Assembly (NCBI RefSeq): GCF_023715565.1
Contig: NZ_JAMBOJ010000022.1
Span: 1 to 64,000, forward strand
Source: Cytobacillus firmus
GTDB lineage: Bacteria; Bacillota; Bacilli; Bacillales; Cytobacillaceae
Direction of reading: 5' to 3'
DNA length: 64,000 nt
The notes below the pieces were generated by a model. It saw nothing but the letters and a program-made list of their open reading frames with translations, made no database searches and had not been told where the DNA came from. Both the position numbers and the translations under genes were made by a program. The first letter of the stretch is position 1, and each line of letters starts with the position of its first letter. This document shows positions 53,391-61,514 of this stretch, in pieces.

Positions 53391-54553
53391 CCGAAGAAAA
53401 ACCATCCCTGTTAAAAAACACTGATTTAATGGATGATCTGCTGGAAGACCCTTTTGGGGAAAATCAGCAGCCTGCTTCCTCGCCGCTGCAATCAGATAAG
53501 CGGACAAGACTGATTGATGTGATTCCGGAAGAAAACCGCGAAAAAGCCTATCAGCTTGCAAAGCAAATCGACCCGGCCAATCACCAGGCAATGATTTCTT
53601 ACGGAACACCAGCTCAATCAAAGCTGTTATCGTTCTCCCATACCATGCTCGAGCATGTTCAGAAAAAGGACGTTGGTGAAGTAGGGACGATCATTAATGA
53701 TCTGATGAAAAAATTCAGTGATGTGAATCCGGATGAGCTTAAGCCTGAGAAAGCATCCTTTTTTGCACGTATGTTCGGAAAGATCTCCGGCTCTGTTCAG
53801 GAAGTCTTGTCCAAATATCAGAAAACGGGAGCTCAAATCGACCGTATCAGCGTCAAATTGGAGAGAAGTAAAAATGCGCTTCTTTCCGACATTGTCATGT
53901 TAGATAAGCTTTATGATAATAATAAAGAGTATTTTCATGCCTTAAATGTTTATATTGCAGCAGGTGAACTGAAGCTTGAGGAGATTCATGAAAAGACGAT
54001 TCCCCAGCTGAAGAAGAAGGCAGAAGAGTCAAATGACCAGATGAAATTCCAGGAAGTAAACGATATGATCCAGTTTGCGGACCGCCTGGATAAACGTCTT
54101 TATGACTTGAAGCTGAGCCGTGAAATCACGATTCAAAGTGCGCCGCAGATCCGCCTGATACAAAATACCAATCAGGCATTGGTTGAAAAGATCCAGTCTT
54201 CCATCATGACTGCCATCCCGCTCTGGAAAAATCAGGTGGCTATTGCCTTGACGCTTCTTCGCCAGCGCCATGCAGTCGAAGCCCAGAAGAAGGTCTCCAA
54301 AACCACCAATGATCTTCTTTTGAAAAATGCGGAAATGCTGAAAGTGAATACAATTGAAACAGCACGCGAAAATGAGCGGGGCCTTGTTGATATCGAAACA
54401 TTAAAGAAAACACAGGAGAACTTGATTTCTACTCTTGAAGAAACCTTGAGAATCCAGGAAGAAGGCAGGAACAAACGCCGGCAGGCGGAACACGACCTGG
54501 CTAATATGGAAAATGACTTGAGACTGAAGCTCCTGGAGATTAAGGGGAATTAA
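53387..54553 (+). CDS. telA: TelA-family toxic anion resistance protein (YaaN)
   Basis: A 388-residue soluble, almost all-helical protein of the TelA family ([57 protein letters not shown] broken here by motif). Members are linked with tellurite and cell-envelope stress resistance. It is coupled to xpaC by an ATGA overlap and ends before a 42-bp perfect palindrome. Confidence 0.9.
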   Translation: MTEEKPSLLKNTDLMDDLLEDPFGENQQPASSPLQSDKRTRLIDVIPEENREKAYQLAKQIDPANHQAMISYGTPAQSKLLSFSHTMLEHVQKKDVGEVGTIINDLMKKFSDVNPDELKPEKASFFARMFGKISGSVQEVLSKYQKTGAQIDRISVKLERSKNALLSDIVMLDKLYDNNKEYFHALNVYIAAGELKLEEIHEKTIPQLKKKAEESNDQMKFQEVNDMIQFADRLDKRLYDLKLSREITIQSAPQIRLIQNTNQALVEKIQSSIMTAIPLWKNQVAIALTLLRQRHAVEAQKKVSKTTNDLLLKNAEMLKVNTIETARENERGLVDIETLKKTQENLISTLEETLRIQEEGRNKRRQAEHDLANMENDLRLKLLEIKGN

Positions 54554-54556
54554 AAG

Positions 54557-54600
54557 AAGAGCGATGTTCAATCAAACGTTTGATTGAACATCGCTCTTTT
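54557..54600. terminator. Perfect 42-bp palindrome, bidirectional terminator
   Basis: 54557-54598 is perfectly self-complementary (21-bp arms, AAGAGCGATGTTCAATCAAA and its inverse, centre ACGT) between convergent telA and the kinase gene, with T-rich ends in both directions. Confidence 0.88.
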
Positions 54601-54605
54601 GCTGT

Positions 54606-56264
54606 TTAAACGGTTAATCCAGCTTCAATGGGAGGTGTTTGTTTTTTTACAGGGAGCTTGATGACAGCCTCTGTTCCTTTCCCTTTTTTGCTGTTGAAAT
54701 GAATGGAGCCATTATGGGATTGGACGATCTTGAAACTGACGGTAAGTCCAAGGCCAGTTCCCTTCTCCTTTGATGAATAAAAGGGTTCGCCGATTCTATT
54801 TAGGCGATCTTCTGACATGCCGCAGCCGTTATCTTTAACGAGGATAGTCAGCTGATGGTCTTCTTCCAGCAGTGTAACGGTTACCTTGCCGCCTTCTTTA
54901 GATGCCTCGATGGCATTTTTTATGATATTGATAAATAGCTGCTTAAGCTGATTTGGTTCACATTCAATCATATAAACATTCGATTTTAACAGAAATTCGA
55001 TCTGGACATTGTGCATGCTCGCTTCTGTTTTTAAAAGCGAAATGACATTGAACAGGATTTTTTGAACATCTGCTTTGGTAAAGCAAATATCCTGTGGTTT
55101 GGCAAGGAGCAGCAGCTCGCCGACAATATGGTTGATACGGTCCAGTTCCTCCTGCATGATCTGATAATAGAACTGATGCTTTTCATCTTCCAGCTGCATA
55201 AGCTGAACGAAGCCCTTTAGAGATGTAAGGGGGTTTCTGATTTCGTGTGCAACACTTGCAGATAGCTCGCCAACCACTGAAAGCTTTTCAGTGCGGCGTA
55301 GTCTTTCTTCAGCCTGACGGAGCTTTGTCACATCTTTTCCATAGCCAATGATCCCGGCAATCTGACCATTCACAATAACTGGAAGAGCAGTACATTGAAT
55401 AGTCAATTTATTTCCGCGTTTATGTGTAAAATCAAACTCGCAGGTCTTTGGCTGTTTATCCTCAAGGATGGCTGTAAAATTTCTTAAGGCATTTATTTTA
55501 TAAGGCACAGGTATGATTTCACCTATACTTTTGCCAAGTGTTTCATCAGGGCTGTATCCTGTCACGGCTTTGAATTGGGGATTTACTTTTGTGATGGTGC
55601 CTTGAAGGTCTGTAATAAAGACTATCTCGGTGTTATATTCAAACAAGGATTTATATTGCTGCTGGCTTTCAGCAAGAAGCTTCTCCACATGCTTTCTTTC
55701 TGTAATATCCCGGCCGATAATGACGAGTCCCTTTCGGCTTCCGTCTTCATGGAAGAGTGGAACTTTAATCGTATCAAACGTTTTTTTGGTCCCATCAGGC
55801 AAAGGAATAACTTCCTCAAGGCGGGTAATTTTACCGTTTCTCCAGGTTTCTTCATCTGATGTTTCACAGTAGCGAAGGGCATCTGCATAAAAATCAGTGT
55901 ACTCGGCCAGTTCCGAGTCCTTCTTCCCTTTATAATCGACATTTTCGAGATTGAATAGTTTAAGTCCAAATTCATTAGACTCAATCCAGCGGCCTTGACC
56001 GTCTTTGAAATTAACAAAGTCCACCATTGAATTGATTAAAGTGGAAAGGCGCTTTTCATCTTCTTTTGAGGCACTGAGCTCATCTCTTTTGCCAATAAAA
56101 TAATAGAGCAGCCACCCTGTAGCAATGATGTACAGAAATTCTTTCGCTCTGAATAGAAAACTGACAAGAGAAGAAGGTTCAAGCATATCCAAAAGATAAT
56201 TAGTTCCGAATACCCAAATAAGACTAATGATTACATATAAGCCCAATACCTTTTTTTTATTCAT
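54606..56264 (-). CDS. Membrane PAS-PAS histidine kinase, sporulation-kinase type
   Basis: A 552-residue sensor kinase with two N-terminal membrane helices (about 7-26 and 36-56), two PAS domains (about 70-190 and 200-315), a HisKA domain with phospho-acceptor His340 (ASVAHEIRNPLTSLKGF) and a HATPase_c domain (NIIKNAIEAS, GCGM, GTGLGL). The H-box closely resembles KinA/B/E kinases that feed the Spo0F phosphorelay. It is an orphan: no response regulator is adjacent. That it acts on Spo0F is inference. Confidence 0.88.
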   Translation of the reverse strand: MNKKKVLGLYVIISLIWVFGTNYLLDMLEPSSLVSFLFRAKEFLYIIATGWLLYYFIGKRDELSASKEDEKRLSTLINSMVDFVNFKDGQGRWIESNEFGLKLFNLENVDYKGKKDSELAEYTDFYADALRYCETSDEETWRNGKITRLEEVIPLPDGTKKTFDTIKVPLFHEDGSRKGLVIIGRDITERKHVEKLLAESQQQYKSLFEYNTEIVFITDLQGTITKVNPQFKAVTGYSPDETLGKSIGEIIPVPYKINALRNFTAILEDKQPKTCEFDFTHKRGNKLTIQCTALPVIVNGQIAGIIGYGKDVTKLRQAEERLRRTEKLSVVGELSASVAHEIRNPLTSLKGFVQLMQLEDEKHQFYYQIMQEELDRINHIVGELLLLAKPQDICFTKADVQKILFNVISLLKTEASMHNVQIEFLLKSNVYMIECEPNQLKQLFINIIKNAIEASKEGGKVTVTLLEEDHQLTILVKDNGCGMSEDRLNRIGEPFYSSKEKGTGLGLTVSFKIVQSHNGSIHFNSKKGKGTEAVIKLPVKKQTPPIEAGLTV

Positions 56265-56452
56265 TAACTTATATTTCTCCTGTTCTCTATTTGCTGGGAT
56301 TCAGTCAAATAAGTTTTTTTCGCTGTATAATAGAATATAAGTTGCATATACAAATACATTACAATTTCTATTCTATATGATTTTAGCAGAGTCTACTAGT
56401 GCCAGGAGGTTAGTAAAATCATATTAAAAAGGAAAGAAAGGGAAGAAGAAGC

Positions 56453-56683
56453 ATGTATCTGACTATTAAAGAAACCGCAGAGTATTTATCTTACCCAGAG
56501 CCATACGTAGAAAGCCTGATTCAGCAAAAGAAAATACGAGCCATTTTCGACGGAGAACAGTATCTAGTGTATAAGGAACAGTTTAATGCCCATTTAAAGC
56601 AGGTGGAAAAATACAGGGAGCTGGTGGAGGAAATTTTAAATGAGCCGATACCGGAGGACCGGGATATCAAAGATGAAGACTAA
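56453..56683 (+). CDS. Small excisionase-type DNA-binding protein
   Basis: A 76-residue protein with a MerR/excisionase-like winged helix (YLTIKETAEYLSYPEPYVESLIQQ... then KIRAIFDGEQYLV) and an acidic C-terminal tail (EDRDIKDED). No integrase or other phage gene is near, so it is probably a chromosomal regulator rather than an excisionase. GGAAAGAAAGGGAAG lies upstream of the ATG. Confidence 0.78.
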   Translation: MYLTIKETAEYLSYPEPYVESLIQQKKIRAIFDGEQYLVYKEQFNAHLKQVEKYRELVEEILNEPIPEDRDIKDED

Positions 56684-56773
56684 AATGAACCATTTTCCTC
56701 AAATCGCATTATTTTACAATTTTTATCAATCTGGATAAACTATAATTAATAACGTGTAAAGGGGGAAATATGG

Positions 56774-57334
56774 ATGTTTGATATTTTAATTGTGGGTGCA
56801 GGTCCTGCCGGTGCAAGTGCTGCGCTATTTGCCGCCAAAGCGGGCAAGAAGGTAGTGATTGTGGACAATGATAAAAGCATGACTAAACGGGCATGGGTTG
56901 AAAATCATTATGGTGTTATGGAAGTCACTGGTCCGGAACTGATTGAAACAGGCAAAAAGCAAGCTGTTAAGTTTGGGGCAGAGATTGTTGAAGGAACAGT
57001 TGATAACATTGAAAAAGCTGAAAATGGTTTTACTGTAACAGCAGGAGAAAAATCATACTCAGCGAAACATGTGGTCATAGCAGCGGGTCTTTCAACTGAT
57101 TTAGCTGAAAAAGCCGGTTTGAAGACTAAAGAAGGGACTGAGCCCCGCATTAAGACAGTTCTGGATGTCGATGCTGACGGAAAGACGAATGTTGATGGCA
57201 TTTGGGCAGCCGGAACGATTGCCGGAGTCAGCGTCCATACAATCATTACAGCTGGAGACGGTGCGAAAGTGGCAATTAACGTAATTAGTGATTTGAACGA
57301 CGAGCGTTATGTGGACCATGATTTAATGAAATAG
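56774..57334 (+). CDS. Minimal FAD-dependent oxidoreductase
   Basis: A 186-residue thioredoxin-reductase-like FAD protein. GAGPAG (residues 8-13) and VVIVDND bind the ADP part of FAD, and GIWAAGTIAG near residue 143 is the second FAD motif. The NAD(P)H-binding domain inserted between these in normal thioredoxin reductases is missing, and the protein contains no cysteine at all, so it cannot be a disulfide reductase. Role unknown. Confidence 0.85.
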   Translation: MFDILIVGAGPAGASAALFAAKAGKKVVIVDNDKSMTKRAWVENHYGVMEVTGPELIETGKKQAVKFGAEIVEGTVDNIEKAENGFTVTAGEKSYSAKHVVIAAGLSTDLAEKAGLKTKEGTEPRIKTVLDVDADGKTNVDGIWAAGTIAGVSVHTIITAGDGAKVAINVISDLNDERYVDHDLMK

Positions 57335-57340
57335 AATGGG

Positions 57341-57371
57341 AGAAGGCTTGCGTGAGCAGCCTTCTTTTTTT
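57341..57371 (+). terminator. Terminator after the FAD protein gene
   Basis: AGAAGGCT (57341-57348) pairs with AGCCTTCT (57358-57365), followed by seven T. Confidence 0.88.
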
Positions 57372-57395
57372 GTTACCATTCAAAGAAGGTACTAT

Positions 57396-57541
57396 TGATA
57401 TAATAACTTCAGAAGTCAACAGAGTACCGGATCCAGCTATTTATGATAAGGTGCGTTTCGATCCAAGTAATGTTTTGGAATCCATATGTAAAAATAATCA
57501 CAAGCTCAGCGCGTTCCCTCAAGGGAGTGCTGCTTTTTTTT
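57396..57541 (+). ncRNA. Candidate small transcript between two terminators
   Basis: Just after the previous terminator lies TGATATAAT (57396-57404), a perfect extended -10 box. About 100 bp later a 12-bp stem with one bulge (57508-57534) is followed by eight T (57534-57541). No gene lies between. A transcript of roughly 130 nt from about 57411 to 57541 is predicted. Alternatively the DNA is a decayed gene: one frame reads protein-like (VNRVPDPAIYDKVRFDPS) but has no believable start. Confidence 0.4.
57508..57541 (+). terminator. Intrinsic terminator with no upstream gene
   Basis: AGCGCGTTCCCT pairs with AGGGAGTGC(T)GCT around CA, with G-T pairs and one bulged T, followed by eight T. Confidence 0.75.
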
Positions 57542-57560
57542 ATGAAAATTAATAAAACTC

Positions 57561-57589
57561 TTGTAAAGCGCTTTCAGTTTTCTTATAAT
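57561..57589 (+). promoter_or_regulatory. Sigma-A promoter of the KDG operon
   Basis: TTGTAA (57561-57566), 17-bp spacer, TATAAT (57584-57589). The predicted start near 57596 coincides with the first of three operators. Confidence 0.88.
57562..57576 (+). promoter_or_regulatory. cre site (CcpA) inside the KDG promoter
   Basis: TGTAAAGCGCTTTCA matches 12 of 14 positions of the ideal cre palindrome TGAAAGCGCTTTCA and covers the -35/spacer. Glucose repression by CcpA is the expected effect. Confidence 0.7.
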
Positions 57590-57594
57590 TGTGA

Positions 57595-57632
57595 TAAATC
57601 GATTTAGTAAACCGGTTTAGTAAATCGATTTA
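57595..57632 (+). promoter_or_regulatory. Three tandem LacI-type operators (KdgR)
   Basis: TAAATCGATTTA (57595-57606), TAAACCGGTTTA (57608-57619) and TAAATCGATTTA (57621-57632) are three perfect 12-bp palindromes of form TAAAYCGRTTTA spaced exactly 13 bp apart, covering about +1 to +37. They have the central CG expected for LacI-family binding and directly precede kdgR. Confidence 0.9.
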
Positions 57633-57660
57633 GAAAAAAGAATGATTCGGAGAAAACTAA

Positions 57661-58662
57661 ATGAAAACGGTTACTATAGCTGATGTAGCTCAGCACGCAA
57701 AAGTATCAAAAAGCACAGTCTCCCAGTATTTAAATAAACGGTTTGATTACATGGGAGAGAACACCAAGAAAAGAATCGAAGCAGCAATTAATGAACTTGG
57801 CTATAGGCCTAATATTGTGGCAAGAAGCTTAAAGCAGAAATCAACTACAACGATTGGGATTATTGTGGCAAATATTCTTCACTCTTTTTCCACCCAGGTT
57901 ATCAGGGCTATTGAGGATACGTGCCATCAATATGACTTCCATACCATTGTCTGTAACGCTGATGATGATCCGATTAAGGAAAAGAGATACATCGAAATGC
58001 TTCGCGCTAAACAGGTTGATGGAATCATCCTTCTTCCTACCGGTGATAATTCAGATCTCTATAACGAAATGCTCAAGGTGAATTACCCGGTCATTTTTGT
58101 AGACCGGACAGTGCCTGATGTGCAGATTCCTGCCATGCTCCTGGATAATGGGAAGGCAGCAGGATTGGGAGTTCAGCACTTTATTGACAATGGCTATAGA
58201 AAAATTGGAATAATCACTAATGTAATTCGAAATGTTACCCCAAGGATGGAAAGATTAAACGGGTACAAAAAAACGCTTGAATTAAATGGGCTTCCGGTAA
58301 GGGAAGAATATGTTAAAAGTTTAGAAGTTTCAAAAATCAAAGAGGGTCTCAAGGAAATGCTGGAGCTGGCAGATCCTCCGAAAGCGATTCTTGCCGGAAA
58401 CGATCTTACTTTAATCGAAATCCTTAAATATGTGAAAGAACATAATTTAAAAGTACCAGAGGATTTGGCCATTATTGGAATTGACGATGTCTCATTTGCA
58501 AGCTTCTATGAACCGGGACTAACAATCGTTGCACAGCCGGCCTTTGAAATAGGCAAAAGAGCAGCAGAACTCTTATTGAACAAGATTCAGAAAAAAGCAC
58601 CTGCAGAAGAGAAGCTTGTTTATCGTTTTGAGCCAAAACTTATCATTAGAGAATCGTGCTAA
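57661..58662 (+). CDS. kdgR: LacI-family repressor KdgR
   Basis: A 333-residue LacI/GalR regulator: N-terminal HTH and hinge (TIADVAQHAKVSKSTVSQYL, GYRPNIVARSLK) and a periplasmic-binding-like effector domain (IGIIVANILHSFSTQVIRA). Similar to KdgR, which senses 2-keto-3-deoxygluconate. It is the first gene of the operon and should repress it through the three operators just upstream. Confidence 0.92.
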   Translation: MKTVTIADVAQHAKVSKSTVSQYLNKRFDYMGENTKKRIEAAINELGYRPNIVARSLKQKSTTTIGIIVANILHSFSTQVIRAIEDTCHQYDFHTIVCNADDDPIKEKRYIEMLRAKQVDGIILLPTGDNSDLYNEMLKVNYPVIFVDRTVPDVQIPAMLLDNGKAAGLGVQHFIDNGYRKIGIITNVIRNVTPRMERLNGYKKTLELNGLPVREEYVKSLEVSKIKEGLKEMLELADPPKAILAGNDLTLIEILKYVKEHNLKVPEDLAIIGIDDVSFASFYEPGLTIVAQPAFEIGKRAAELLLNKIQKKAPAEEKLVYRFEPKLIIRESC

Positions 58663-58686
58663 TAGAAATGAAAAGGGTGTATTGCC

Positions 58687-59640
58687 ATGAAAGATGTAGT
58701 TACCATTGGGGATGCCATGATTACATTCAACCCTTCTGCAACCGGTCCAATGAGGTTTGTACCAACTTTTGAACGCAAAATTGGCGGGGCGGAGCTGAAT
58801 GTAGCAATTGGCTGCTCACGATTAGGACTAAAATCCGGCTGGATTAGCAGGCTAGGAAATGATGAATTTGGAAGGCACATTTTTAATACAGTGCGGGGAG
58901 AGGGAATTGATGTCTCTCAAGTAGAACTTGTCGACGGGTATCCAACCTCTTTGAACTTTAAAGAAATTATGGGGGATGGAAGTGTAAGAACTTTTTATTA
59001 CAGAACAAATTCTCCTACTACTGCATTAACCATTGAAACGCTGGATGAAGAATATATTAAAAATTCAAAGATCCTTCATATTACTGGGATATTTCCTGCA
59101 GTAGACAAAGAGAAAAATATAGAGTTAATAAAATATGCGATATCAATTGCCAAAAAACATGGGGTCCTTGTATCTTTTGACCCGAATATTCGACTGAAGC
59201 TGTGGAGTAAGGAGGAGGCAAGAAAAACATTAAGAGAGTATTTGCCATACGTTGATATTTTATTAACAGGAGAAGATGAAGCTGAACTGTTAATGGGAAC
59301 TAGCGATCCGATGCAGATTATTGAGTACAGCAAAGAGTTTGGCATAAATTATGTTGCCATTAAGCAAGGAGAAAAAGGTTCTGTCGGCTACCATGAAGGG
59401 AAATTTATTGAAGCTCCTGCCCTTAAGTCAAAAATGGTTGTGGATACAGTCGGTGCTGGAGATGGATTTGATTCTGGATTTTTATACGGACTGATAAACA
59501 AATGGCCGCTTGAAAAGACTTTAAAGTTTGCAAATGTTATAGGGTCGATGGTCGTGAGTGTTTCAGGGGATAATGAAGGCCTCCCATATCTCGATGATGT
59601 AATGGTTCAATTGGGAGAAAGAGAATTCGTAGAAAGATAG
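58687..59640 (+). CDS. kdgK: 2-keto-3-deoxygluconate kinase KdgK
   Basis: A 317-residue PfkB-family sugar kinase. The N-terminal GGAELNVAIGCSRLG and the C-terminal GAGDGFDSGFLYGL (anion hole and catalytic Asp) are the family signatures. It makes KDPG from KDG and ATP. Located between kdgR and the hexulose-phosphate-like genes; AAAGGGTG lies before the ATG. Confidence 0.94.
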   Translation: MKDVVTIGDAMITFNPSATGPMRFVPTFERKIGGAELNVAIGCSRLGLKSGWISRLGNDEFGRHIFNTVRGEGIDVSQVELVDGYPTSLNFKEIMGDGSVRTFYYRTNSPTTALTIETLDEEYIKNSKILHITGIFPAVDKEKNIELIKYAISIAKKHGVLVSFDPNIRLKLWSKEEARKTLREYLPYVDILLTGEDEAELLMGTSDPMQIIEYSKEFGINYVAIKQGEKGSVGYHEGKFIEAPALKSKMVVDTVGAGDGFDSGFLYGLINKWPLEKTLKFANVIGSMVVSVSGDNEGLPYLDDVMVQLGEREFVER

Positions 59641-59649
59641 GGTGATCGT

Positions 59650-60273
59650 ATGAATCTGCAATTAGCCCTTGACCGCCTTACGAGGGAAGAGTGTATAAAA
59701 GTTTTAAAGGAAACAGAAAGCTTCGTTGATTGGATTGAGATAGGTACTGGTGTAATTAAAGAGTATGGAATGGCAATCGTTCGAGAAATCAGGGAAGCAT
59801 ATCCGGGTAAAACGATCGTTGCTGATATGAAAACATGTGATGCGGGTAAACATGAGGCTATTCAAGCTTTTGAGGCGGGTGCTGATATTACAACGGTCAT
59901 GGCATTTTCTGCAAATAAAACAATAGAAGATACTCTTAAAGTGGCTAGACAGCATAACAAGCGTATAATGGTCGACTTACTTGGTGTCTTTGAACACAGC
60001 AAAGTGATTGAATTGTACGACTTGGGAGTTGATCTTGCCAGCTTGCATTTTGGAAAGGATATGCAAGCAGAAGGTGAAATCTGTACAGATATTTTTTCGC
60101 TTACTGAGGATCTTCCCAAGCTTGAAACTGCAGTCGCCGGCGGGATAAACCTAAATACTTTGCCCGAAATAGTAGAGAAAAAGCCAAATACGGTCATCGT
60201 TGGCAGTGCAATAACAAAGGCGCAAAAACCCTTTGAGACTGCTGCTGCAATGAAAGGATTGTTAGAACAATGA
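59650..60273 (+). CDS. Hexulose-6-phosphate synthase-like protein (OMPDC superfamily)
   Basis: A 207-residue TIM-barrel protein of the orotidine-5-phosphate decarboxylase suprafamily. Asp8, Glu30 and the DxKxxD motif (Asp59, Lys61, Asp64 in ADMKTCDAG) are as in 3-hexulose-6-phosphate synthase, and AVAGGINLNTLPE binds phosphate. The HTGYD segment of characterised HPS enzymes (e.g. HxlA) is changed to HFGKD (133-137), so the substrate may differ. It is coupled to the isomerase-like gene by a 4-bp overlap. Confidence 0.82.
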   Translation: MNLQLALDRLTREECIKVLKETESFVDWIEIGTGVIKEYGMAIVREIREAYPGKTIVADMKTCDAGKHEAIQAFEAGADITTVMAFSANKTIEDTLKVARQHNKRIMVDLLGVFEHSKVIELYDLGVDLASLHFGKDMQAEGEICTDIFSLTEDLPKLETAVAGGINLNTLPEIVEKKPNTVIVGSAITKAQKPFETAAAMKGLLEQ

Positions 60274-60827
60274 AATCAATCATAAAAACAGTGTCTGAAG
60301 AAATATCAGGAGTGCTATCTGCAATTAACGATGAAGAAGCTGTTCATTTATCCTGCCTGCTTAAAGAAGCAAAGCGGATCTTCGTTTTGGGAGAAGGGCG
60401 TTCAGGGCTGATGGGTAAAGCATTTGCAATGCGTTTGATGCATGGAGGATTTCCTGTACATGTGGTGGGAGAGACTGTTACACCCAGTATAGAAGCTGGG
60501 GATTTATTAGTTGCCATCTCGGGATCAGGCTCTACAGGTGCCATTCTGCAGTTTGCAGATAAAGCAAAAGAAATAGGAGCAAAGGTTTTCCTGGTAACGA
60601 CAAATAGAGAGTCGAAAATTGCTGCTTTATGTGATGGAATTCTACGCATACCAGCTGCAACCAAGCACCGCAGACCAGATGAACCAAGTACGATTCAGCC
60701 GCTGGGCAATCAATTCGATCAATCTGTACATCTTGCTCTTGATGCCATTATCATCGGAACACTTCAGGCTGAGAACCAGGAAATGGCCTACGAAGAGATG
60801 AGAAAAAGACATACCAATTTGGAATAG
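60270..60827 (+). CDS. 6-phospho-3-hexuloisomerase-like SIS protein
   Basis: A 185-residue SIS-domain protein of the PHI family (GEGRSGLMGKAFAMRLMH, VVGETVTPSIEAGD, AISGSGSTG). The first catalytic residue, His58, is kept. The glutamate of the GTLFE motif (Glu152 in the archaeal enzyme) is Asp150 here (PLGNQFDQS). Normally this enzyme turns hexulose-6-phosphate into fructose-6-phosphate. It overlaps the HPS-like gene by 4 bp. Confidence 0.85.
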   Translation: MKSIIKTVSEEISGVLSAINDEEAVHLSCLLKEAKRIFVLGEGRSGLMGKAFAMRLMHGGFPVHVVGETVTPSIEAGDLLVAISGSGSTGAILQFADKAKEIGAKVFLVTTNRESKIAALCDGILRIPAATKHRRPDEPSTIQPLGNQFDQSVHLALDAIIIGTLQAENQEMAYEEMRKRHTNLE

Positions 60828-60853
60828 AAAGATGTAAAAGGCAGGTGAAAAAA

Positions 60854-61492
60854 ATGGAAGCAGTGGATTTTATAAAAGAACATGTTATTGTAGCCGTCAT
60901 TCGTGAGGCTACAGTTGATAATATACTTCCGATCGCCAATGCTCTTTATGATGGCGGAGTGAAAGTGATGGAAGTTACGGCAGAAACTCCTGGAGTAATG
61001 GGAATGATTGAAAAAGTAAGATCTGAGCTTGGAGATAAGGTGCTTGTGGGGGCAGGAACCGTTTTGGATCCTGAAACTGCCAGGGCGGCCATTATGGCAG
61101 GCAGCCAATTTATTGTATCTCCTTCGCTGAATACAGAAACGATAAAAATGGCAAAGCGATATGGTATAACAAGCATCCCAGGTGCTTTAACACCAACAGA
61201 AATTATTACAGCTTTTGAACAGGGTGCCGATATGATAAAGGTTTTTCCTGCTAATGCCTTTGGCCCTGGATATATCAGGAATATACATGGTCCATTCCCG
61301 CATATTCCGTTAATGGTGACAGGCGGAATTAATACTGGCAATTTGAATGAATATATTGAAGGCGGTGCTTTGGCAGCAGGGGTTGGAGGAAGCCTTGTTA
61401 ACCCAAAACACCTGAATAATGCTGAGGATTTTCTTATGCTGACAAAGAATGCTCGTAAATATACCGAAATAGCAAAAAAAATCTACAAATAA
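60854..61492 (+). CDS. kdgA: KDPG / 4-hydroxy-2-oxoglutarate aldolase
   Basis: A 212-residue class I aldolase. VMEVTAETPG holds the general acid/base Glu, and ADMIKVFPANAFGPGYIRN holds the Schiff-base Lys. It splits KDPG into pyruvate and glyceraldehyde-3-phosphate, completing the route started by KdgK. ATG 60854 is chosen with AGGTGA 6 nt upstream; GTG 60845 is in frame but has no site. Confidence 0.95.
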   Translation: MEAVDFIKEHVIVAVIREATVDNILPIANALYDGGVKVMEVTAETPGVMGMIEKVRSELGDKVLVGAGTVLDPETARAAIMAGSQFIVSPSLNTETIKMAKRYGITSIPGALTPTEIITAFEQGADMIKVFPANAFGPGYIRNIHGPFPHIPLMVTGGINTGNLNEYIEGGALAAGVGGSLVNPKHLNNAEDFLMLTKNARKYTEIAKKIYK

Positions 61493-61514
61493 AAAGATTA
61501 AGGGGGATTATAGA

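Noticed and set aside
56453-56683. Excisionase of a prophage or integrative element
   Set aside because: No integrase, attachment repeats or other phage genes are in the neighbourhood.
57352-57552. 66-residue open frame after the FAD protein gene
   Set aside because: It begins inside a terminator stem and ends inside a second terminator; treated as a possible small RNA or remnant instead.
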